From the NCBI GenBank assembly GCA_002372775.1, contig DFIJ01000141.1, positions 1 through 28,979 on the forward strand: DNA of 28,979 nt, read 5' to 3'. The notes under the pieces are model-generated. The model made no database searches. It was not told the origin of the DNA and saw only the letters and a program-made list of their open reading frames with translations. Of this stretch, positions 10,261 to 19,400 are shown in pieces (the first letter of the stretch is position 1; every line of letters begins with the position of its first letter). Source of the stretch: Christensenella sp. UBA3700. Lineage in GTDB: Bacteria; Bacillota; Clostridia; Christensenellales; UBA3700. A program made the position numbers and the translations under genes.

Positions 10261-10267
10261 GGAGGAG
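10261..10267 (+). promoter_or_regulatory. Shine-Dalgarno that fixes the start of the second giant gene
   Basis: GGAGGAG lies 3 nt from the ATG at 10271 (the GGAGG core is 5 nt away). A TTG at 10259 is in frame, but it lies before this site and would translate the Shine-Dalgarno itself. The ATG at 10271 is therefore the start, and it directly begins a signal peptide. Confidence 0.85.
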
Positions 10268-10270
10268 AAT

Positions 10271-13200
10271 ATGGAAATAGTTAAGAAAAAATCGATAATA
10301 ACAATAATAGGAGTATTACTAATTCTCGCTCTAAGTTTTGCAATTTGCCAAGCCGTAGATTCGTCTATGGTAGGCGTTGCCAATGCTGAATCACAAGCAA
10401 CAACCAGAGGTGCTCAACAAGATAGTACATATTTTGAGATTGTTGATGGTTTATTGTACGATTCAACAAATAAAGTAATAAAAACAAATAAGAAAGTTAC
10501 CATAGATAACGTTGAGTATGACGAATATGTTTATGATAGCGTAAAAGATAGATTCCATAAATCACAAGCGGGGCTTACAAAGGCATATGGTTCATATGTT
10601 TCAATCGCTAGTGCGTCTGATTTATGGACTTTTATGAATTCTCATGGCGGTAACGATGCAAGCGATGTAGTTGGTGTACTTGCTGCTGATATTGAGTACA
10701 ATCTAAATACTCTTAATCACTATGGTTCTACTGCCGTATTTAAAGCTACATTAGATGGTAACGGATATGATATTACTATTACATGTAAAGAAACAGGTTC
10801 TAATAATACACTTGAAACAAATAAGGACTTTACAGGTTCAAGGGGTGTAGGTGAGAACACAGGAGCAACTAACCCATACAATGGTTATTCATATGAAGGC
10901 GTAATGTGCGCAGTTAACCAAGGCACAATTAAGAATTGTAATTTCATTTGGGAGTCTAATCTAAGTCCAAACTCTCAAGCAACAGAAGATGGTACTACTC
11001 TAAAGTATGATCCAAACAGCTCAGGTTATACAATTGTATCTGGTCTTGTATGTGGATTATTAAAAAATGGTACTATCTCAAACTGTTCAGTTACGTTAAA
11101 TGGTGCGTATGCTGTAGGTCAAGGATCTGCAGGTGGTGATAGAACAGGTAGATGTCTTAATACTTGTATTGTAGGTGGTATAGTTGGTTATATCGGAACA
11201 TCTGGTGTGCTAGAAAGAACTACTCTTAACAATATTGGTGGTGTTGAAGCTCTTGTCGATGGTGTTTCATATTTGACAGGAAAAAAGAAGGGTTCTTCTG
11301 TTGCCGGTGGACTAGCTGGTGCAATTGTCGCTGGCGATAATACAGCTAAAGTATCAAATTGTACAGTTTTAGGAACAGGAACAGTTAATGCTTATGTATA
11401 TCATGCTTCAGAGAGTAATAGAAATAACGATGGTGGTTACGGATATTCAGGTGGTGCAATTGGCGGTACTTATTTAACAACAGCTGATAATGATATTACT
11501 ACTGGAAATGTAGGCTCTGAGAGTATCAATGGTATTATCTCTGGCTGGAAGGGAGGAAGAGCAAATTCTTGGTTTGATAGCCCAAGCAGCAATGGAGTAA
11601 AAGAAAAATCAATTACTGGCTGTTTGTTTGATGTTCTTGGAGAAGATCCAGTTATCTCAAATGTTGTTATTCTTTATGATTATATAGCAGCAGTTCAAGA
11701 AGGAAGTACTGCTGAAGGTGCAGGTTATACAACTCTAGATTCTGCTCAAAAAATAAAATATGGAAAGTGGTCTGAAGTATATTCAACAAACGCAAATGGT
11801 AGCATTAAAGTTTCGTTTGATTTCTCAAGAGCGACAAATCAAGTAAGAAGTGAAATTGTAGCAAAAGATTACTTTGAAACATATAAGGACATTGCAACTA
11901 AAGATATCACTTTAGATCCTGCAAAATATGGATCTAACTCTCAAGTGTATTCGTTTGAATCTAGGGATTCAAATACATCGTATTTGATTTGGAGTGGAGA
12001 ACAAAGTAAATTGGAACGTGGCACTTTAGATGAGGATATAATTTTAACTTCAGAATATTTAGGTGCACAAATTCGATATATACAAAATGCTTCAGGTGCT
12101 AATATCTTCACGTTTGGTGAATTTGCACAAGTATCTTATTTGGATACAAATAATAGTGCTCAGTATTTAATTTCAGAAACTGGTAAGTATTATGATGGTG
12201 TGGCTATTAATGCACCTACTCTTAAGTTACAAAGAATGAATGGAGATGATGTTGCATTAAATAATTCAGCATATCAATTGTCTGCATCATTTGTTGTAAT
12301 GAATGGTGAAGTAGAAACAAATATGTCTTATTCTAATGTTGATTCTTCATTATGGTATCTTCCAGGAAAGTACGTATTCTCACCAAAAATAACAGTAACG
12401 CAAGGTGTTAATGACACAGTTGCTACTTTTGCATATTATGATGCTAGTGCTCATATTGTAGTGCAAGATACAACAAACGCAAATTATATATACTATATCA
12501 ATCCAGTAGATGCTGAAAGCGTAGATTCTTTTGATAATCCAATTTTCTCTATTTCTTTGCATTCGCAATATGGTACTTGGTTATCATCAGATACTTTAAA
12601 CATTAGTTATGCTAATACTGCTAATATGGTTGATGTTTATACATATGCTATTGGTAGTGGTAGTGAATCAGCTTATGCAGAATTTGGAAGTGATCCTACA
12701 AAGAGCATAGAAGTAACTGCTTCAGGTGCTTTAAAATATACATTTAATGCATATATTATAGCTCCTAGTGCTTTAGATAATGAGAATACTATATATTTAT
12801 TAATCGGTACAACTTCCGCAACAACATATATTGATACTGTTGCTCCTACTATTAATGAAATCAGATATTATGAATATGATCCTAATATTGATTACACTAC
12901 AGCAGATTTAACATCGCAAGGTTTAGATGCATTAGGATTAGTTAAACTTGATGAAAGTGATTTAAAGATTTGGAATAAAGAAGAAATCCTTATTGTTTAT
13001 CAAGTATTAGATAATTTATCAGGTATTAGTAGTATAAATTATTCAGGCGAGACTGGTCACCAAGCAGTAAATAATAGTAATGGTCAATGGCTATGCTATG
13101 TACATTTATCAAATAGTACTCCAGTTGTTGTTAATTATTATGATGAATTAAATAATACGGTAGAAAAAGAGTTTAGTGCTCTTATTGATACAGTAAGCAT

Positions 13201-16200
13201 TGATTTAAGAAACGTAGGTTTAATGAATAGTGGTACTTATGTAGCTTATTCATCAGAAATGGGTTACAGCCCATTCGCACTAAAGTTTGGTTTTACTCCT
13301 GTGTTTGGTGCTTCTGGAGCTTATATGGAATATTCATATAGACAAGATTCAGAAGGTCATGATATTTGGGTAAGATATGAAGGTAAATTAAAATCTAATG
13401 TAAACAATGAATTTGTATTCAGCCAAGAGTTAGACAATGCTACATTCAAGATGAGACTTGTCAGTGAACATGGTTTATACAGCAATGTGTATGCTAATGG
13501 TGATGGATATATTCAAAATGGTAAACAAACAATTGAAGGTGTAGATCTTCAAGAAACAAGAGTTTACTATGTAAAGATTGTTATTGCATACATTGGTATT
13601 ACTTTAGAGAATATTTATGATAGTAATCTAGAGCATTCTTTAGCTTATTATCAAAGCCAAGGACAATTAGGTACTTTCTTGCAAAAAGACTATGATGGTT
13701 CTATTTATGGACGTTCAGATTTGAAGATTGTTTTATATAATGGAGACCAAGAATTAAATGATACAACAAGTATTATCTATTCTAAGAACTATGCAAGAAC
13801 AGCACCAGATATTGAAGAAGATATGACACAAGTAACAGTTGTGTTTGATGATTCTGTTGTCGGAAATAGAAAAGTATATCTAAGCGTTGCAGGTATAGAA
13901 AACTATAAAGGAAAGTATTTATTCTATTTTGCTGATCAAGCATATTTAGATGAAGAAGATCTTGCATTATGTCCAACAAAACTTGAAAATATTAATTCAA
14001 GTATCAATCCTTATTCATATAAGGTAAAACAAGAAGACTTTGAAGGACAAATAGAAAATAGTTATGTGTATGGTGACAATATTCCTACACAAATTCAAGT
14101 AGCTATTAATTCTTCAATTACATTAACTCTAGAATTAGTATCAGGTGCACTTCCTGTAAATAATGATGGTGTAATTACTTATGCCCCAGTAAAAGATGGA
14201 GGTTATACAGTATCTACTAAGTTATTAGATGGTGAAACAAATTATGTTCTAGCTCAAGATTCAGAAACATTTAACGTAATTATCACTCCAAAGAGAGTAA
14301 ATATTACTACTGCAATAGACAACAAAACTACAAATGGAACGAGAATCGTTTATGACGGAACTTATCATACAGTTTCTGGTACATATACTGATATCTATGG
14401 CGAACCAACAAATGTTGATATCGAGTACTATACAGATTCAAAATGTACAGTTAGAGTAGAAAATGATTCTATGGGTGTTAAAGATGCAGCTGATTATTAT
14501 GCAAAATTAGTTATTAATGATGATAACTATATAGTTGGCGATACAAGAAAATATGTTGCATTCTCTATTATAAAAGGTAAATTAGAATTAGATTTAACAA
14601 AGCAAACTGATGAATATGGCTTTGTAGCAGAATCTGATGACGAAAATAGTACAACAAAAACTTCAAAACTAGGATTTAAGATTAAACCAAGCAATGAAGA
14701 TATTGTTAAGAACAACAAGGATAACAGCCTATATAATGAAGAAAAAGACTTTACTATTACTTATAGAGAATTAGTCAACGGCATTCCTCAAGCTACAGTT
14801 TTAACAACAATTAATAAAGTTGGTGTTTATGCTGTTTATATTACTATTAGTGGAAATAAGTATTTTGAAGATGCTTCATACGATAGAACAGAATATGAAG
14901 TAACAAAGGCAAAAACAACACTAAATGTAAAAGACTATTCTGAAGATTATGATGGAAATGAACATACATTGTCTTTAATTAAAGCAAGCCTTTCTGTTGA
15001 ATCTACATCTTTAAAATCTTCAATCATTAAGAATAGTGATAATACAATTAAGTATGTATCTTATGCTTCAGGAGAGGCAGTAGAAACTGATGAATATGAA
15101 CAATACCTAACAATCGAATATTACGATGGAACAAGCTGGGTAGATAGTTCTAAGGCTAAGTTTAAGGATACATTTACTAATGCTGGCGTTTATAGATTTA
15201 GATTTAGATTTGAAGGAGATGAATACTTTGATGAGTCTGAAGGCGAGTTTAAATTTACAATCAATAAAGCAAAAATAAGTGGGGTTATTACATTTGAAGA
15301 TAGAATCGAGGATTTTGAAGGCGAGGATCATTACTATTCATTTGTTGCAGATACAACAACAGAGGCTGAATCTGCAGACAAGCCAACACTAAAGACATTT
15401 ATTGATAAAGGTGCAGATTTATATTATATCTGGAAATATACAAGATATCTTGTAGAGTATGATAGTGAAGGAAATCCTATTAATGATTATGCAACTTATC
15501 TATCTTTATTCAGTAGACCTGGTGATTATGAGGTAACTGCAAGAGTAATCGATGATAATTACGATGTAGAAGATGTAACTGCAGTATTAACAATAAGAAA
15601 AGTTAAAATGCAAGGAATTGAGCAAGTTGTTGAACCAGAGCCATATGTATATGATGGCACTAGACATCCAGCGCAATTCACAGGTTTTGACGTAGATGAT
15701 AATGGCAAGATGATTGCTGTTTACAAGGAATATGATGGAGTAAGATACGTAACAACCGTATACTATCATGGATCTGTAGTAACTGTTACTTATTTTGAGA
15801 ATGACGAAGATGAGGAAGGCGCAGCACCTTATTCTGCAGGTGAGCATTTAGGCACCATTACATTTGAAAGTGCTGATTACGATACACTCCCATTGAAAGT
15901 TGCTATAACTATAGAAGAGAAAACAGTAAAATCATCTGAATTAGATTTCAAATTACTAGAAAAAGTTCTATCTAAAGTAACTTCTAAAACTGATGTTAAG
16001 AGTATCTATACTACATTCACAAATGTATATGGACAAAAAGAAAAGGTTACATTTAGATTCTACGATAGTAACGGAAACGAGGCTAAATTAGGAGCAGGAA
16101 ATACATTACCTGCAGGAACATATAAGGCTGAAGTTGTATTTGCTGAAGACAACTATATATATGTTGGCCAAAAAATTGATATTAATATTGGAGAAGCTGG

Positions 16201-16432
16201 TTCTACAGAAGATGAAGGCTCAGTAAGTTCAAGCAATGCATTGATTGACTGGATAAACACAGGCAGCAACAAGTTTATTGCTATAGGAGGAGTTGCTGGT
16301 GTTGTGATAGTCATAGTGGGCATTGTCATAGGCGTATCGGTCTCAAAGAACAACAAGAGCAAAAAGAAAAGGAAAAAGAAAAATGCACAAGCTAAAAAAA
16401 GAGCAGCAGCCAAAGATAGGGCACAATTCTAA
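10271..16432 (+). CDS. Membrane-anchored giant surface protein, beta-helix plus MBG-like repeats
   Basis: The product is 2,053 residues. Residues 1-39 form a signal peptide (KKK, hydrophobic core, then VANA before ES). Residues about 130-430 resemble the GLUG-type parallel beta-helix: an ADI strand, the LDGNGYDITIT turn, then rungs such as GTIKNCNF, GTISNCSV and AKVSNCTV with Gly-rich VGGIVGYIG connectors. Near residue 855 YIDTVAPTI opens an Ig-like domain of the VAPTI...DNLSGI type. From about 1243 to 1973 there are serial beta domains with the MBG/YDG look (VYDGTYHTVSGTY, DYDGNEHTLS, VYDGTRHP, each closed by NAGVY/AGEHL-like strands). Residues 2002-2025 are a hydrophobic membrane segment, and 2026-2053 are a tail with 14 Lys/Arg. 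There is no LPXTG. It should be exported and tethered through its C-terminus. It is probably an adhesin or structural surface protein; the ligand is unknown. The gene starts 12 bp after the preceding stop and is a paralogue of the next gene. Confidence 0.85.
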   Translation: MEIVKKKSIITIIGVLLILALSFAICQAVDSSMVGVANAESQATTRGAQQDSTYFEIVDGLLYDSTNKVIKTNKKVTIDNVEYDEYVYDSVKDRFHKSQAGLTKAYGSYVSIASASDLWTFMNSHGGNDASDVVGVLAADIEYNLNTLNHYGSTAVFKATLDGNGYDITITCKETGSNNTLETNKDFTGSRGVGENTGATNPYNGYSYEGVMCAVNQGTIKNCNFIWESNLSPNSQATEDGTTLKYDPNSSGYTIVSGLVCGLLKNGTISNCSVTLNGAYAVGQGSAGGDRTGRCLNTCIVGGIVGYIGTSGVLERTTLNNIGGVEALVDGVSYLTGKKKGSSVAGGLAGAIVAGDNTAKVSNCTVLGTGTVNAYVYHASESNRNNDGGYGYSGGAIGGTYLTTADNDITTGNVGSESINGIISGWKGGRANSWFDSPSSNGVKEKSITGCLFDVLGEDPVISNVVILYDYIAAVQEGSTAEGAGYTTLDSAQKIKYGKWSEVYSTNANGSIKVSFDFSRATNQVRSEIVAKDYFETYKDIATKDITLDPAKYGSNSQVYSFESRDSNTSYLIWSGEQSKLERGTLDEDIILTSEYLGAQIRYIQNASGANIFTFGEFAQVSYLDTNNSAQYLISETGKYYDGVAINAPTLKLQRMNGDDVALNNSAYQLSASFVVMNGEVETNMSYSNVDSSLWYLPGKYVFSPKITVTQGVNDTVATFAYYDASAHIVVQDTTNANYIYYINPVDAESVDSFDNPIFSISLHSQYGTWLSSDTLNISYANTANMVDVYTYAIGSGSESAYAEFGSDPTKSIEVTASGALKYTFNAYIIAPSALDNENTIYLLIGTTSATTYIDTVAPTINEIRYYEYDPNIDYTTADLTSQGLDALGLVKLDESDLKIWNKEEILIVYQVLDNLSGISSINYSGETGHQAVNNSNGQWLCYVHLSNSTPVVVNYYDELNNTVEKEFSALIDTVSIDLRNVGLMNSGTYVAYSSEMGYSPFALKFGFTPVFGASGAYMEYSYRQDSEGHDIWVRYEGKLKSNVNNEFVFSQELDNATFKMRLVSEHGLYSNVYANGDGYIQNGKQTIEGVDLQETRVYYVKIVIAYIGITLENIYDSNLEHSLAYYQSQGQLGTFLQKDYDGSIYGRSDLKIVLYNGDQELNDTTSIIYSKNYARTAPDIEEDMTQVTVVFDDSVVGNRKVYLSVAGIENYKGKYLFYFADQAYLDEEDLALCPTKLENINSSINPYSYKVKQEDFEGQIENSYVYGDNIPTQIQVAINSSITLTLELVSGALPVNNDGVITYAPVKDGGYTVSTKLLDGETNYVLAQDSETFNVIITPKRVNITTAIDNKTTNGTRIVYDGTYHTVSGTYTDIYGEPTNVDIEYYTDSKCTVRVENDSMGVKDAADYYAKLVINDDNYIVGDTRKYVAFSIIKGKLELDLTKQTDEYGFVAESDDENSTTKTSKLGFKIKPSNEDIVKNNKDNSLYNEEKDFTITYRELVNGIPQATVLTTINKVGVYAVYITISGNKYFEDASYDRTEYEVTKAKTTLNVKDYSEDYDGNEHTLSLIKASLSVESTSLKSSIIKNSDNTIKYVSYASGEAVETDEYEQYLTIEYYDGTSWVDSSKAKFKDTFTNAGVYRFRFRFEGDEYFDESEGEFKFTINKAKISGVITFEDRIEDFEGEDHYYSFVADTTTEAESADKPTLKTFIDKGADLYYIWKYTRYLVEYDSEGNPINDYATYLSLFSRPGDYEVTARVIDDNYDVEDVTAVLTIRKVKMQGIEQVVEPEPYVYDGTRHPAQFTGFDVDDNGKMIAVYKEYDGVRYVTTVYYHGSVVTVTYFENDEDEEGAAPYSAGEHLGTITFESADYDTLPLKVAITIEEKTVKSSELDFKLLEKVLSKVTSKTDVKSIYTTFTNVYGQKEKVTFRFYDSNGNEAKLGAGNTLPAGTYKAEVVFAEDNYIYVGQKIDINIGEAGSTEDEGSVSSSNALIDWINTGSNKFIAIGGVAGVVIVIVGIVIGVSVSKNNKSKKKRKKKNAQAKKRAAAKDRAQF

Positions 16433-16449
16433 AAAGGAGGTAAAGATAA

Positions 16450-19400
16450 ATGATAAGATTAAATAAAAAACAAATAATTACAATAAGTATCGTTATCGCT
16501 GTTATTTTTGCTTCCGTTTTAGCAATTACAATAGCAGCTCAAGATAATAAATTAGAGATGAGTTCGGATTTGACAGTATCTCAAGTATCAGATGTTACTG
16601 CGGGTCAAAATGGTGTTGTCGCTGATGGCTATACAACATCATACACATCAGGTACAGCTATCTCAAGCGAACAGGATTTAATAAACTTCTTGTCAGATGT
16701 AGATGGTGATAATGTAACTGCCGCAAATGAAAAGTATGGTTATCTTACAGCAGATATAACATATTCAGGTGGAGTTACGGATAAGGCATTTAAATATGCG
16801 CATCTTGATGGTTGTGGACATACAATTACTTTAACAAGCGAAACTACAGGATCTATGCCTTTTATGGGCAAAGATAGAGTTGAATCATTTATAACTCATA
16901 TGAGTTCTTACTATACTCCATTTGGTTATTACAAGAATGGTTCAGGTATCTATGCTACAGGTTTTATGGGCGCCGTTGCTTATCAATCAACGCTAAAGAA
17001 TATTAATTTCGTATTCTCCGGTCATTTTGAATATGATGCAGGACAACAAGGTGAATTAGCAAGACCAGTTAGTGCCGGTGTTATTTTCGGTTATATGTAT
17101 GGAACTTCAGTTGATAACTGTTCATTAACTTTAAATAATGGTTCATATTTCTATTATTATCAAAGCACAAGTGGTATCGATAATGACAGAGATGCTCAAG
17201 GTACAGCTTGCGTTGGCGGTTTTACTGGTGTTTTAGATAATTACAACTTAACTGGAACATCAAGTATTAATTCAGTAATATCTAATTCAAGCATTAACCT
17301 TTTAGGTAATTCTTATATTAGAGGCGGAAGCCATGGTAGAAAATCAACATTTAGCCAACGTGTAGGTTCACCAAGAGTATTCGTAGGTGGTATGGCAGGA
17401 GTTTTATGTAATTCTGCAAAGATTTACAATGCCTATGCGAGTGGTTCTGGAACTATTATCGCAAAGTGCGATGGACCTACATATCAAAACGATAGAGATA
17501 GAGCAGGTTTAGGTGGAATTATTGTTGGTTCAAATGCTACAAACTTCTATTATTTATATTCTGTTGGAGAGCAAAAGGACGTAGTTACAAATGGTACTAT
17601 TGATGGTGTAATTTGTGCATGGACAGGCACTGTACAATTCCATATAGGCGAAAGATTTGTAAAAACAAGTAATAGTGGTTATGGTAGATTGTTCTCAAAT
17701 ATTGGTGCCGAAGGCGAGTATGAATATGCTGGTGCGATTAATGGTTATGGTGTTCAATCAGCCCTAAAGAATATTTATTATTCATATTCGAGAGCTGAAT
17801 TGGCTACCTTATCAGGAGTAAATGATACTTCATTGGTTTATGCTATGCCAACAGAAGGTTATAATGCGAATGCTTCTTACATGAGCAGATATATTTATGA
17901 TCAATCAGTTCAAGGAGATGATAAATACGTAGCTCAAAATTCTGCACGTACTGCTATTGATGATGATTCATTCAACTTTGTATGGGCAAATAATACAGAA
18001 CAAGCTGATGTAAAGGTTTATGCGGATTCAAAGAAGTTAGACAGTTATTCTTCAGATACAGGTTTGTTTGTATGGAATTTCGATTTAACAGCATCTAGTT
18101 CAGATGTTAAGAATTTATGTTCTACAGCAACAAGCGCACAACAAGCAGTAGATTCATATTCTCAATATGTTAGTACAGTTGTAATTCCTAGAACTACATT
18201 GTCTTTATCTGCAACATTAAAAGTAAGATTTGGATATGCTGCATATTATCAGTTAGATTCTAATGGTAGTTATGATAAGTTATTATCATCAAGAATATAT
18301 GATGGAACAACAGGAATTAGCGTAACTCCAACAATTAATCTATATTCGTATAATCCTAATGTTGCTGGAAATAAGAGTGTTCTAAAGTATTTAGATAGTA
18401 GTTCTTATGTGTCAGCCGTTTCAGGACAAACAGTGTTAACAAGAAGCGATATTTGGACAGTAAATGAAGGTAATGCTACTGCTATTACTTCATTAATTCC
18501 AAAAGCATTATCAGATATTAAGAATTATGGATATTATTATATCTTCGTAGCAAAGCAAAGTTTAAATGAGAACTATGCATTCTTGGATGATGATAGTAGT
18601 ATTGTTTCTTATGCTTCTGATGTTACAACAAATTTAAATAAGTTAAGAACAGCAAGCCCTTATTATTACTATAGAATTGACAAGAGAATTATAGAAGGTG
18701 AGTGGTCAACAATTCATAACAATATGGATAATGTTGACTATACAGCACCTCAAAACTTTGTATATTGTGGACAAAATATTGCATTCTCTTATGTATATAA
18801 ATCAGGTATCCAAACAGGAGATTCTGCTATTAGCATTGGTATGACATATTATAATGCAACATATACTCCAGTTCCTGCTAATTCAATTGTTGATAACGTA
18901 GATTATTATGCTATGAGAACTTCTCAAAGCGGTAATTACTATGAAAAGATAGGACAAAGGGGAGAATTCACAGTAGATAGTGAAGCTACATATTATACAT
19001 TAAATATTGGAGCTGTTACTCAATCAATCCAAAATGCAGGTAATTATATTGTTGAGATCGCAGATAGTGTTAATCCAAATTACACATTATTATCTAGCAG
19101 CTTTACAACACTACAATTCCCAGTTTCAGTTTATAAGAGAGAAATTGAAGTAGAATACAATATCAATCTAACAAATACTGGTGAAGAGCAACAAGTTTCA
19201 TATGTCGTAGTTAATAAAGTGTCAGATGTTGCTGATTATACAACAGATATTACAAAGCCTTTAAATAACTATATTAGATTTGATTCATTAGATAATGAAA
19301 CTACAGTAAATAACGCTAATATTATTATCTATAATATGTGCGATGCTTCATCATTAACTATTACTTATACTCCAGGTACATCAAGCAATGAAGTAGACTA

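Noticed and set aside
10259..10261. TTG start for the second giant gene
   Set aside because: It precedes and would translate the Shine-Dalgarno; the ATG at 10271 has ideal placement and begins the signal peptide.
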